Source: an uncultured Oscillospiraceae bacterium
Lineage (GTDB): Bacteria > Bacillota > Clostridia > Oscillospirales > Oscillospiraceae
Reading direction: 5' to 3'
NCBI GenBank assembly: GCA_934622035.1
Contig: CAKTVG010000007.1
Coordinates: 1 to 64,000, forward strand
Length of the DNA: 64,000 bases
Within the stretch, counting starts at the first letter, position 1. Each line of letters opens with the position of its first letter. Under the pieces are notes generated by a model that was not told the origin of the DNA, did no database searches, and worked only from the letters and a program-made list of their open reading frames with translations. Below, piece after piece: positions 25,687 through 33,775 of this stretch. Position numbers and translations under genes: made by a program.

Positions 25687-26733
25687 ATGGAAAAATTAAA
25701 AGCGTTAATTATTGTCGATGTGATGAAGGTTGACGAGTTTCTCGCCAACCGCGACATTCAGGAAAGCCTTGCCAGAATCTCCGACCGCGTGGACGTCGAG
25801 GTCGTCCAGGACGAGATCATGTTCGGCTCCGGCGACCCCGGCGCCTATGTCGGAAGAATGGAAAAGGAAGGCCCGGAATGGGTTCAGCCGCCCGAGTGGC
25901 TTCTGGAGAAGCTCGCGGACGTGGACATCCTTCTGGTGCACTGGGCGGCGGTCAACAGCAAGATGATCGACGCCGCAAAGAAGCTGAAATTCATCGGCGC
26001 GATGCGTTCCGGCTTTGAACACATTAATAAAAAGTATGCCGAGGCGCGCGGCATCACCGTGCGCAACTGTCCCGGCCGCCTGGCAAACTCCGTGGCGGAC
26101 CTGACCCTCGGCCTCATCCTCAGCGAAAACAAGGGTCTGCTGCGCAACAACCTCCGCGCGACCGGCGGCGTGTTCCAGCAGGAAAAGAAGTACTATGACG
26201 AGGGCAACCGCCCGCTGTGCATGCAGAAGGCCGGTCTGGTCGGCTTCGGCATCATCGCGCAGAGCGTGGCGCAGCGCCTTCAGGCCTGCGGCTGCTCCGT
26301 CATGGCCTACGACCCCTTCATGCCCGCGCATGTCTTCGAGGAAAAGGGCGTGAAGCAGGTCGATCTGGACACGCTGCTGGAAAACAGCGACATCGTCTCC
26401 ATCCATGTGCGCCTGTCCGATGAGACGCGCGGCATGTTCGGCCGTGCACAGTTCGCCAAAATGAAGCCCACGGCGATTTTCATCAACACCGCCCGCGCGG
26501 GTCTGGTGGACTACGACGCGCTGACCGAGGCATTGCAAACGCGGAAAATCCGCGGCGCGGGACTGGACGTCTATGTGGACGAGGGCGGCCATGCGCTCGA
26601 CCCGGCCAATCCCCTGCTCGCGCTGGACAACGTGACGCTGATGCCGCACTGCGGCGGACAGTTCTTCGGCATGCTGGAGCTGTCCTGCTCCATGCTGATC
26701 GCGACCCTTGTAAAGTGGCTGGAAACCGTCTGA
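25687..26733 (+). CDS. D-isomer-specific 2-hydroxyacid dehydrogenase
   Basis: 348 residues of the NAD-dependent 2-hydroxyacid dehydrogenase family, which interconverts 2-keto acids and D-2-hydroxy acids. The Rossmann motif LVGFGIIAQSVAQRL (about residue 180), INTARAGLVDYDAL with the catalytic Arg, and the catalytic His in LMPHCGG near the C-terminus are present. In this operon it may reduce an acid product or act on a sugar acid. It starts 15 bases after the permease. Cytoplasmic. Substrate unknown. Confidence 0.88.
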   Translation: MEKLKALIIVDVMKVDEFLANRDIQESLARISDRVDVEVVQDEIMFGSGDPGAYVGRMEKEGPEWVQPPEWLLEKLADVDILLVHWAAVNSKMIDAAKKLKFIGAMRSGFEHINKKYAEARGITVRNCPGRLANSVADLTLGLILSENKGLLRNNLRATGGVFQQEKKYYDEGNRPLCMQKAGLVGFGIIAQSVAQRLQACGCSVMAYDPFMPAHVFEEKGVKQVDLDTLLENSDIVSIHVRLSDETRGMFGRAQFAKMKPTAIFINTARAGLVDYDALTEALQTRKIRGAGLDVYVDEGGHALDPANPLLALDNVTLMPHCGGQFFGMLELSCSMLIATLVKWLETV

Positions 26734-26755
26734 CCTGCTGCGAAACGGAGGCAAC

Positions 26756-28183
26756 ATGAAAAAAGCGCATCTTATCATCGATATCGGCACGGGCAACAGC
26801 CGTGCCGGCGTAATCAGCACCGAGGGCGAGCTGCTCTCCGTTGCAACACGCGACTCCGTATATTATACCGACACCGATTTTGCCGACAGCATCTACTTTA
26901 AGCCGGAGGAATGGAAGCTCACGCTCAAGGAGCTGGTCAAGGAGGCAATCGCCGGCGCCGGAAATGTTAAAATTCTCGCCGTCTCCGCCTCCAGCCAGCG
27001 GCAGGGCATCGTCCTGATTTCCGAAGCGGGTGAGTCGCTCGTGGGCTATCAGAACGGCGACAACCGCGGCGCGGCGTATCTGGACGAGATCGACTGGGCG
27101 CCGGTCAAGGAGCTGACGGGATTGGAGCCAATGCCGCTGTATTCCTGCGTCAAGTTCCTCGGCACCATGCGCAAGCAGCCCTATGTCGCCGAAAAGACGA
27201 AGGTCTATACCTCCATCAGCGACTGGGTGGGCTTCTGCTTCACCGGCAAGGTCGTCTGGGAGCGTTCGCAGGCCATCCAGACCGCGGTCTACGACGTTGC
27301 GAAGCGGGAATGGTCCGAGCGGCTGTGCCGCGCGGTCGGCGTGGAGCGCTGCAAGCTGCCGCCCATCGTTTCGGCGGGCAGCGTTCTGGGCAAGGTGAAG
27401 TCCGCGCTGGCCGACGAGCTGGGCCTGCCGCGCTCGACGGTCTTCGTCGTCGGCGCCGCCGACACGCAGATCGCCCTGACCGGCTCCGGCGCGCGGCTCA
27501 ACGAGGTGACCATCGTCTCCGGAACGACCACGCCGGTCGTGAAGATCAAGGATGTGTTCCGATTCTACCCCGTGTGGAACAGCCCGCACGCCATCGACGG
27601 GCAGTATATGCTCGAATGCAACGCGGCAAGCACCGGCATCAATTTGCAGCGCTTTAAGGATCTGATGCTGCCCGACCGCAGCTATGCCGAGCTCATTGCG
27701 GAGGCGAAGCAGCGAAAGGTTCCGCGCTGCATGGCCATGATGGGCATGTGCCCGCACAACGGCGACGTTCCGCCGCTGAACGGCGGCTTCCTGATGAGCA
27801 ATCCCATCTCCCACGAGCTGACGCAGGCGGACTTCTTCCATGCGCTCAGCCTGGACATCGCCATGTCGATCGTGCTGTGCATCAAGCGCATCAACGCGCT
27901 GGATGCCTATGACCGCGACTACGTCGTCGGCTGCGGCGGCGGATTGCGCTCCGAGCTGATCTGCCAGGCCATCGCCGATCTGAGCGGCTTTAAGATCCAG
28001 ATTTTCCGCGGCTTCGATCAGGCGACCATGATGGGCTGCATGTACCTGTGCAACGACGCGCTGGGCGTCCCCTCTCAGCCCCGCGAGCTGATTCGCACCG
28101 TCGAGCCACACGACAACCCCGAGCTGGAGGCCTATTTTGCACGTTGGCAGAAGCTGCGCAGCGTTCTGACAGAAATGAATTGA
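26756..28183 (+). CDS. FGGY-family carbohydrate kinase
   Basis: 475 residues. FGGY kinases phosphorylate sugars, polyols or autoinducer-2. The phosphate motif IDIGTGNSRAGVI is at residues 8-20, GAADTQIALTGSGA and the second ATP-binding segment YVVGCGGGLRSELICQAIADL near residues 390-410. The sequence is closer in feel to LsrK/xylulokinase-like members than to glycerol kinase, but I cannot name the substrate. It should make the phosphorylated ketose that the class II aldolase two genes downstream would cleave. Confidence 0.88.
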   Translation: MKKAHLIIDIGTGNSRAGVISTEGELLSVATRDSVYYTDTDFADSIYFKPEEWKLTLKELVKEAIAGAGNVKILAVSASSQRQGIVLISEAGESLVGYQNGDNRGAAYLDEIDWAPVKELTGLEPMPLYSCVKFLGTMRKQPYVAEKTKVYTSISDWVGFCFTGKVVWERSQAIQTAVYDVAKREWSERLCRAVGVERCKLPPIVSAGSVLGKVKSALADELGLPRSTVFVVGAADTQIALTGSGARLNEVTIVSGTTTPVVKIKDVFRFYPVWNSPHAIDGQYMLECNAASTGINLQRFKDLMLPDRSYAELIAEAKQRKVPRCMAMMGMCPHNGDVPPLNGGFLMSNPISHELTQADFFHALSLDIAMSIVLCIKRINALDAYDRDYVVGCGGGLRSELICQAIADLSGFKIQIFRGFDQATMMGCMYLCNDALGVPSQPRELIRTVEPHDNPELEAYFARWQKLRSVLTEMN

Positions 28184-28196
28184 GACAGGAGAAGTT

Positions 28197-29387
28197 ATGA
28201 AGAAGAATATTTTTGATAAAGTTCGGCTGAACAACGGCTATGAGATCCCCTGCTATTACATCGGCCCGGCGCACCCGGTCTGGTCCGACAAGGCCAAGAA
28301 CGACGGCAAGGTGGACGGCACCGGCTTTGCCACCGTTGACGTCAGCGGCGCGACGATTGAGGACGTCATGCACACCGCGCTGGAGTGCGGCGTCCGCGGC
28401 TTCGACACCGGCGCACGCTACGGCACCGAGGAGGACATCGGCAAATTCTTCCGCACCTGCGGCCTGCCGCGCAAGGAGCTGTTCGTGACCACGAAGGTCA
28501 ACAACATCATGCAGGGCTACGATAACACCATGATCGACTTTGAAAACTCCATGAAGAAGCTCGGTCTGGACTATGTGGACGTCTACATGATTCACTGCCC
28601 CGTCCCGCAGCGGGGGCTGTATGTGGATACCTGGCGCGCCTTTGAGGAAATCTACCGCTCCGGCCGCGCGAAGGCCATTGCAGTTTCCAACTTCAACGTG
28701 CAGCATTTTTACGATCTTGCCGAGGTTTCGGACATCGTCCCGGCCATCAACCAGATCGAGCAGCATCCCTTCTATGTACAGGAAAACCTGAAGGCCTATG
28801 AGAAAAAGCACGGCATCGTCTCCATGTCCTACAGCCCGCTCGGCCAGGGCCGCTTTGCAAAGGACCCGCGCCTTGCCTGGATGGCGGAGAAATACGGCAA
28901 GACCATCGCTCAGATCATCCTGCGCTGGCATGTGCAGAAGGGCTTCATCCCCGTCACGCGTTCCTCCAATCCCAAGCGCGTGAAGGAAAACGCGGAAATC
29001 TTCGATTTTGACATTGAACCGGCGGATATGGCCTTCCTGGAGGCGCTGAACCACCACGACCGCGTCTGGCATATGCCCGACCGCTTCCCGGGCACCTATG
29101 CCCATGTGCACACGGAGGACGTTTTCCGCAAGAGCGTCGAGGAGGAGCTGAACGCGCCGGACATCCCCGCCGAAAAGCGCGAGGAGATCCGCAGCACCGT
29201 CGAACAGCTGCTGACCTATCAGGACATCGACGGCACCAAGGACTATATCATCTGGTGCTTCACGCACGCCGTCGCCGTCTACGGCCCGCGCGCCGACATC
29301 GAGGACTGCGCCTGCAAGATGGCGCAGCTGCACGCAAAGCACCTCGTCCGCGGCATGGCCGGTCTGCGCAAGCCCACTGACCCGTAA
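28197..29387 (+). CDS. Aldo/keto reductase with long C-terminal extension
   Basis: 396 residues. The first 290 form an AKR barrel with all catalytic residues: Asp and Tyr in FDTGARYGTEEDIG, Lys in VTTKVNN and His in YMIHCPV; the cofactor-binding end reads PVTRSSNPKRVKENAEIFDF. The remaining 90-100 residues (helical, ending in QLHAKHLVRGMAGLRKP) are not part of the standard fold and contain HAVAVYGPRADIEDCACKM. The extension is unusual and may mediate oligomerisation or bind a partner. Thirteen bases separate it from the kinase gene. Confidence 0.85.
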   Translation: MKKNIFDKVRLNNGYEIPCYYIGPAHPVWSDKAKNDGKVDGTGFATVDVSGATIEDVMHTALECGVRGFDTGARYGTEEDIGKFFRTCGLPRKELFVTTKVNNIMQGYDNTMIDFENSMKKLGLDYVDVYMIHCPVPQRGLYVDTWRAFEEIYRSGRAKAIAVSNFNVQHFYDLAEVSDIVPAINQIEQHPFYVQENLKAYEKKHGIVSMSYSPLGQGRFAKDPRLAWMAEKYGKTIAQIILRWHVQKGFIPVTRSSNPKRVKENAEIFDFDIEPADMAFLEALNHHDRVWHMPDRFPGTYAHVHTEDVFRKSVEEELNAPDIPAEKREEIRSTVEQLLTYQDIDGTKDYIIWCFTHAVAVYGPRADIEDCACKMAQLHAKHLVRGMAGLRKPTDP

Positions 29388-29413
29388 ATTTTCCGACAAA
29401 GGAGTAAAATACA

Positions 29414-30079
29414 ATGGTATATCCGAATGAATTTGAAGCAAAGGCATTGATCGTCGAATTCGGCCGCCGCTGCTACGAGCGCGGGCTGGTTTCCGGCAAC
29501 GAGGGCAACCTCTCCTGCCGCGTCGGCGAGAATGAGGTCTGGTGCACGCCGACCATGGAGAGCAAGGGCTATCTGACGACGGACATGCTCATCAAGGTCG
29601 ATCTGAACGCGAACGTGCTCAACAGCACCTCCTACAAGCCGACCTCCGAGATCAAGATGCACCTGGGTATCTACCAGGAAAACCCCGAGGCCATCGCGGT
29701 CATCCATACCCACGCGCAGACGGCCACGGCCTTCGCCTGCTGCGGCAAGCCTGTGCCATCGAAGATGCTGCCCGAAGCGGCGATCATTTTCGGCGCACAG
29801 ATCGACATCGCGCCCTACGGCACGCCCGGCACCTTCGAGATTCCCGACGGCGTCCGCCCCTTCGCCAAAAAGGCCAAGGCGGTTCTGCTGGAAAACCACG
29901 GCGCTCTGACCTGGGGCCCCACGATGAAGGACGCGTACTTCACCATGGAGACGCTGGAAAACTACTGCAAAATTTACAAAACGGCCTATCTTGAGCTGGG
30001 CGGCGCGCATGATGTGCCCCGCGGCATCGATGAGATGCTCAAGCTCCACGAGATGATCACCTGGAACGGCGTAAAATAA
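29414..30079 (+). CDS. Class II aldolase/adducin family protein
   Basis: 221 residues, the size of L-fuculose-phosphate aldolase and ribulose-5-phosphate 4-epimerase. Substrate and metal motifs: SGNEGNLSCRV, KPTSEIKMHLGIY, AVIHTHAQTATAF with the zinc-binding His-x-His, and LLENHGALTWG with a third His. It likely splits a phosphorylated ketose into dihydroxyacetone phosphate and an aldehyde, or epimerises it. Position between a kinase and an alcohol dehydrogenase favours cleavage. Start ATG 29414, behind AAAGGAG. Confidence 0.88.
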   Translation: MVYPNEFEAKALIVEFGRRCYERGLVSGNEGNLSCRVGENEVWCTPTMESKGYLTTDMLIKVDLNANVLNSTSYKPTSEIKMHLGIYQENPEAIAVIHTHAQTATAFACCGKPVPSKMLPEAAIIFGAQIDIAPYGTPGTFEIPDGVRPFAKKAKAVLLENHGALTWGPTMKDAYFTMETLENYCKIYKTAYLELGGAHDVPRGIDEMLKLHEMITWNGVK

Positions 30080-30089
30080 GGAGAGAGCT

Positions 30090-31268
30090 ATGGTTAATTT
30101 TGAATTCTATTCTCCCACGAGATTTTTCTTCGGCAAGGAGCAGCATAAAAACGTCGGCAAGATCCTGAAGGAATACGGCGCAAAGAAAATCCTCCTTCTG
30201 TACTACGGCCAGCCCTATGAGGAAAAGCTGATCGGCGAGATCACCGCCGCGCTGGACGAGGCGGGCATTGCCTATGTCAAATTCTCCGGCATCAAGGCCA
30301 ACCCGACCTATGAGCGCGCCGTTGAGGGCACGCAGATCGTGAAAAAGGAAGGCATCGACTTCCTGCTCGCCGTGGGCGGCGGCTCCGTCATCGATACCGC
30401 GAAGTTCATCGGCGTCGATGCGCTCTTCGAGGGCGACCTCTGGGATTACTGCTACCTTCGCGGCAATATCGCCGATAAGACCCTCCCCGTCGGCACCATT
30501 CTGACCATCGCCGCGACCGGCTCGGAAAGCTCCGCCAGCTCCGTCATCACCCGCGGCAACCTGAAGAAGAACATGGGCGGCGACCTGATCCGCCCGACCT
30601 TCTCCATTCTCAACCCCGAGCTGACCTATACCCTGCCGCCGTATCAGACGGCCTCCGGCATTGTGGACATGATTGCGCATCTGCACGAGCGCTACTTCAC
30701 CAACGCGCCGGAAAACACCCTGACAGACGAGCTGTCCGAGGGCGTCTTCCGCACGATCATCAAATATGCGCCCGTCGTCATGAAGGACCCGAAGAACTAT
30801 GAGGCGCGCGCCGCGCTGATGTGGAGCGGCACCATCGCCCACAACGAAACCTGCGGCGTAGGCCGCATCCCCGATCTGGCGGTGCATCTGATCCAGCACC
30901 CGATCAGCGCCTTCTTCAACTCCGCGCACGGCGCGGGCTGCGGCGTCATTACGCTCGGCTGGATGAAATATGTCTATAAGCACGATATGCCGCGCTTTGT
31001 CCGCTATTTCACCCGCGTCTGGGGCGTGGACAACGACGAGTTCCATCCGGAAAGCGTTATCCTTGCCGGCATCGAGAAGCAGAAGAAGTTCTATGAATCC
31101 ATCGGCATGCCCACCACGCTCGAGGGCGTCGGCATGCACGAGGAGGACATCGACAAGCTGACGGCGACCGTCGATACCTTCCCCCACGGCAAGACCGGCA
31201 ACTTTGTCATGCTCGACCGCGAGGATGTCAAGAACATCTACCGTCTCTGCCTCGAGAAAAACGCGTAA
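30090..31268 (+). CDS. Iron-containing alcohol dehydrogenase
   Basis: 392 residues of the Fe-ADH family. GGGSVIDTAKFIG (about residue 95) binds the cofactor; metal ligands include the Asp/His residues of ASGIVDMIAHLHERYF, LIQHPISAFF and FNSAHGAGCGV. The pattern is closer to butanol-dehydrogenase-like members than to FucO. It could reduce the aldehyde released by the aldolase, as lactaldehyde reductase does in fucose degradation; that is inference. Last gene of the operon, followed by a hairpin. Confidence 0.88.
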   Translation: MVNFEFYSPTRFFFGKEQHKNVGKILKEYGAKKILLLYYGQPYEEKLIGEITAALDEAGIAYVKFSGIKANPTYERAVEGTQIVKKEGIDFLLAVGGGSVIDTAKFIGVDALFEGDLWDYCYLRGNIADKTLPVGTILTIAATGSESSASSVITRGNLKKNMGGDLIRPTFSILNPELTYTLPPYQTASGIVDMIAHLHERYFTNAPENTLTDELSEGVFRTIIKYAPVVMKDPKNYEARAALMWSGTIAHNETCGVGRIPDLAVHLIQHPISAFFNSAHGAGCGVITLGWMKYVYKHDMPRFVRYFTRVWGVDNDEFHPESVILAGIEKQKKFYESIGMPTTLEGVGMHEEDIDKLTATVDTFPHGKTGNFVMLDREDVKNIYRLCLEKNA

Positions 31269-31274
31269 TGTCCT

Positions 31275-31311
31275 GCCTGCCGCACCCGAGGTGCAAGACG
31301 GCGCGGCAGGC
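31275..31311 (+). terminator. Hairpin after the sugar operon
   Basis: GCCTGCCGC and GCGGCAGGC pair over nine bases with a 19-base loop region; a CTTTTTA stretch follows 15 bases later. Moderate terminator. Confidence 0.5.
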
Positions 31312-31474
31312 GGCATAATAAACCTCCTTTTTAGGGCTGCGTCCTCCTAAGAAAACACAGCCCCTTCGCCGAGCCTTTCCCGCCGGATCTGTGCTGGTTT
31401 TTCTTGCGTTACACCAAGCAGCGCTGCGGAAAAAACATCTTGTTCCAGCAAAAAATTCTTCGGCGAATGACACA

Positions 31475-31505
31475 GCACCCCCACAGACGTTGTCTGTGGG
31501 GGTGC
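31475..31505. terminator. Very strong 14-pair hairpin in a gene-free gap
   Basis: GCACCCCCACAGAC and GTCTGTGGGGGTGC with a three-base loop, flanked by ACACA/TGTGT-type outer pairs and followed by TTTTCTTATTT. Upstream, TTCGCCGA (31367-31374) and TCGGCGAA (31460-31467) form another inverted repeat. In the gap 31269-31835 I see no protein; a small structured RNA ending here is possible. Confidence 0.5.
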
Positions 31506-31575
31506 ATCTGTGTTTTCTTATTTCGGACACCGCGTTCAGGCGCTTTCCCGTGCTCCGCTTTTCCGCCCTTTCGCT

Positions 31576-31667
31576 TCGTAGGGGCGAGGCTCTGCCTCGC
31601 CCGTGTGCAGGCAGTCGCAGAATGGTAAGCTCCTTCCCGCGGCCACGGCGCGCCGTGGCCCTACAGG
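31576..31667. repeat. Family A repeat (copy A5a)
   Basis: Complete copy: CGTAGGGGCGAGGCTCTGCC with CTCGCCC as first hairpin, core GTGTGCAGGCAGTCGCAG, second hairpin GGCCACGGCGCGCCGTGGCC and terminal CCTACAG. Confidence 0.75.
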
Positions 31668-31678
31668 TGCGGACGAAA

Positions 31679-31728
31679 ATTAGTGCAGGCAGCTGCGAAT
31701 TTGCAAATTCCTCCCCGCGGGGCGAGGC
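31679..31728. repeat. Family A partial repeat (copy A5b)
   Basis: A second core, AGTGCAGGCAGCTGCGAATT followed by TGCAAATTCC, lies directly behind A5a and ends in a CCCCGCGGGG hairpin. A tandem partial copy. Confidence 0.55.
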
Positions 31729-31773
31729 TGCCGGAAAAATTTTTCCGCTGCCGTGCGTTTTGGAACGCAGACA

Positions 31774-31802
31774 TTGACATTTCCTGCCGGATTGTGTATT
31801 AT
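31774..31802 (+). promoter_or_regulatory. Promoter of the sigma/DUF4367 operon
   Basis: TTGACA, 17-base spacer, TATTAT, with a further TATAAT at 31805-31810. Near-consensus sigma-A promoter 34 bases before the GTG start. Confidence 0.75.
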
Positions 31803-31835
31803 GGTATAATATAAAGTGGAAAGCGGGGTGGTTTT

Positions 31836-32384
31836 GTGCGCAAAAAGCGGGAGGTTCCCGCACTTTCTCCAACGGAGCGGAAATTTGCGGAGGAGCTGTA
31901 CCGCGAATACGCCGGCCTGATGTTTCACACGGCGCTGCGGCTGACGGGGAACCGGCAGGAGGCAGAAGACCTCGTTCAGGAGACGCTGATCGCCCTGATG
32001 CGAAATATTTCAAAAATTTTTTCGTTAGACCGTTGCAAAATCGCCGGTTATATTGTTATTACAATCAGAAGACTCAATATTAATCGCAGCAAGACTGACG
32101 GCGGCGTTATCGCGCTGGGGGATGCCGGCGCCGAGCTTCAGAGCAGCGGCATAAAGGAACATGTCCCGCTCGATGCGGACGCGCGGCTGGATGTGCTCTG
32201 GCTGATGGACGCGCTGCCGCCCAGAGACCGTTACTTGCTCGAGCAGTGGTATCTTTACGGCTGCTCGGAGGAGGAGCTTTCCCGCGAGCTGGACTGCAAG
32301 CCGGAGAGCCTGCGGGGGATGCTTTCGCGCGTGCGCCGCCGTGCCGCAGCGCTGCTGCAAGAAGAAAAGGAGAAAGGAGACTGA
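31836..32384 (+). CDS. ECF-type RNA polymerase sigma factor
   Basis: 182 residues, start GTG 31836 behind GGGGTGG. Region 2: FAEELYREYAGLMFHTALRLTGNRQEAEDLVQETLIALM-type sequence; region 4: LPPRDRYLLEQWYLYGCSEEELSRELDCKPESLRGMLSRVRRRA, with the C-terminal helix-turn-helix. It would direct RNA polymerase to a small regulon on a signal transmitted by the next gene product. The linker between regions is longer than usual and contains ITIRRLNINRSKTDGG. Confidence 0.88.
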   Translation: MRKKREVPALSPTERKFAEELYREYAGLMFHTALRLTGNRQEAEDLVQETLIALMRNISKIFSLDRCKIAGYIVITIRRLNINRSKTDGGVIALGDAGAELQSSGIKEHVPLDADARLDVLWLMDALPPRDRYLLEQWYLYGCSEEELSRELDCKPESLRGMLSRVRRRAAALLQEEKEKGD

Positions 32385-32386
32385 AC

Positions 32387-33145
32387 ATGGAACCGAATAT
32401 GGATTTCCCTGATCTGGATTTTTCCGACCGGAGCTTTCTGGTGCAGACCATGGACGAGTATGCCGCCGCCCTCGGCGAGGAAGCGCTGAAGACTGCCGAT
32501 ACGCCCGTGCCGGAGGAGCTGGACCGCGCCTGCCTGGACCTGGTGCGCCGGACGGCGAAACCGCATTCCAAGCGGCTCATCCGCGCCTGCGCGCTGCTTG
32601 CGGCGTCGATCTCCCTGCTCATTCTGACGCTCATTATCGCAGACGCGGCGGGCGCCGCCATTCTGGGCGGCCGGTGGCGCTGGGACGATGATTATCTGTA
32701 CATGGGCACCATCGGCAGCAGCCCCTATATCTATTCCAACCGCGCTCCCGTTCCGGACAGCTCCATCGACGAGGCGATGCTGAAGGCGGGTCTTCCCCTT
32801 TCTCTGGCGCCCACATGGATCCCTGAGGACTGCACGCTTCTTGCGTCCGACATCTACCGACGGAAAGACGAGACTATGGCAAGCGTATACTACAGCCGCC
32901 CCGGCAAGCCAACGCTCAGCATCGATATTGCTTCCTCAAAGACAGGTCATCTCTGTTATATTTCAAAGGACAAGGGCGACCCGGAGTCTTACATCGCCGG
33001 GGACAGAATGTTCTATCTGTATACCAATGCGAAACGATGGTGCGCGGTCTGGACCGACGGCCAATATGAAATTCTTATCTGCGACTGTGTGTCGCGGGAG
33101 GAGCTTTTGCAGATTGTTGACTCTATAGAAGGGAGTATTTCATGA
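32387..33145 (+). CDS. Membrane protein with DUF4367-like C-terminal domain (probable anti-sigma)
   Basis: 252 residues from ATG 32387, two bases after the sigma stop. An acidic cytoplasmic N-terminus of about 65 residues, one membrane helix (ACALLAASISLLILTLIIADA, about residues 67-88) and an outside domain with LPLSLAPTWIPEDCTL and DGQYEILICDCVSREELLQIVDSI, typical of DUF4367 domains in anti-sigma-type proteins. Most likely it holds the sigma factor at the membrane. It overlaps the next gene by four bases. Confidence 0.75.
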   Translation: MEPNMDFPDLDFSDRSFLVQTMDEYAAALGEEALKTADTPVPEELDRACLDLVRRTAKPHSKRLIRACALLAASISLLILTLIIADAAGAAILGGRWRWDDDYLYMGTIGSSPYIYSNRAPVPDSSIDEAMLKAGLPLSLAPTWIPEDCTLLASDIYRRKDETMASVYYSRPGKPTLSIDIASSKTGHLCYISKDKGDPESYIAGDRMFYLYTNAKRWCAVWTDGQYEILICDCVSREELLQIVDSIEGSIS

Positions 33146-33561
33146 AAAAACGACTGATTTCTGTTCTTCTGGTTCTGGCGCTGGTACTGAGCGCATTCCC
33201 CGTGCTGGCGCAGGCCCGCACCAGCGACTACATTAAGACGAAAGATGCGAGGATTTCCACCGGCAGCGGAAGCGGAGAATTGATTTTAGACTACAGTGTA
33301 TTTGCAAGGAACATCATGCAGATGGTCGGCGTGAAGAAGGTGCAGATTTACACCGCCGCCGGCACGCTTGTGCGCGTGATCGAGGGCGCGCCCTCGAATA
33401 ATCTTCTGAAAATGAACGCGGTGAGCATCAGTAACAGCTACACGGTGCACAAGCTGACGCCCGGTGCGAGCTATTATTGCGTCGTGACGGCCTATGCCAA
33501 GGATGCAAGCGGCTCAGAATCTATTATCATTACCACCAATACCGCCAAGGCGGGAACCTGA
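33142..33561 (+). CDS. Small secreted protein with fibronectin-like strand pattern
   Basis: 139 residues. Signal peptide MKKRLISVLLVLALVLSAFP with cleavage near LAQA-R. The mature part (about 114 residues) is beta-rich: ISTGSGSGELILDYSVFA, VKKVQIYTAAGTLVRVIEG and ASYYCVVTAYAKDASGS resemble a single immunoglobulin/fibronectin-III-like domain with one Cys. The ATGA overlap with the DUF4367 gene implies coupled translation, so it may be the signal or effector of this sigma system. No homologue known to me. Confidence 0.75.
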   Translation: MKKRLISVLLVLALVLSAFPVLAQARTSDYIKTKDARISTGSGSGELILDYSVFARNIMQMVGVKKVQIYTAAGTLVRVIEGAPSNNLLKMNAVSISNSYTVHKLTPGASYYCVVTAYAKDASGSESIIITTNTAKAGT

Positions 33562-33578
33562 TTCCGCCAAAACGTGCG

Positions 33579-33659
33579 CAGGGGGACGGGTTTCCCGTCC
33601 CGCAGGAAGGTACCCGCGAGCCTGTGGATGCCTGCACCGGGCGAGCCACGCCCCTACGG
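33579..33659. repeat. Family A repeat (copy A6)
   Basis: GGGACGGGTTTCCCGTCCC first hairpin, then GCAGGAAGGTACC, the complement-type core half CCTGCACC and a second hairpin ending GCCCCTACGG. Confidence 0.65.
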
Positions 33660-33729
33660 ATTGTGGTAATTCAGAACCCGCCGTGACCCTACGAAATGGC
33701 TCAATATTTTATACTTCACCCCGAAAAAA

Positions 33730-33757
33730 GTCCGGCGTCGGATTTCCGACGCCGGAC
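33730..33757 (-). terminator. Terminator of the minD-mgsA-dapH operon
   Basis: GTCCGGCGTCGG and CCGACGCCGGAC form 12 pairs with a four-base loop; TTTTTT follows on the minus strand. Confidence 0.85.
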
Positions 33758-33775
33758 GATTCATTATATAATACC

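Noticed and set aside
26756..28183. FGGY kinase and importer as a complete AI-2 (Lsr) system
   Set aside because: Two permeases and an LsrK-like kinase fit, but LsrF, LsrG and LsrR are missing and the aldolase and dehydrogenases do not belong to that system.
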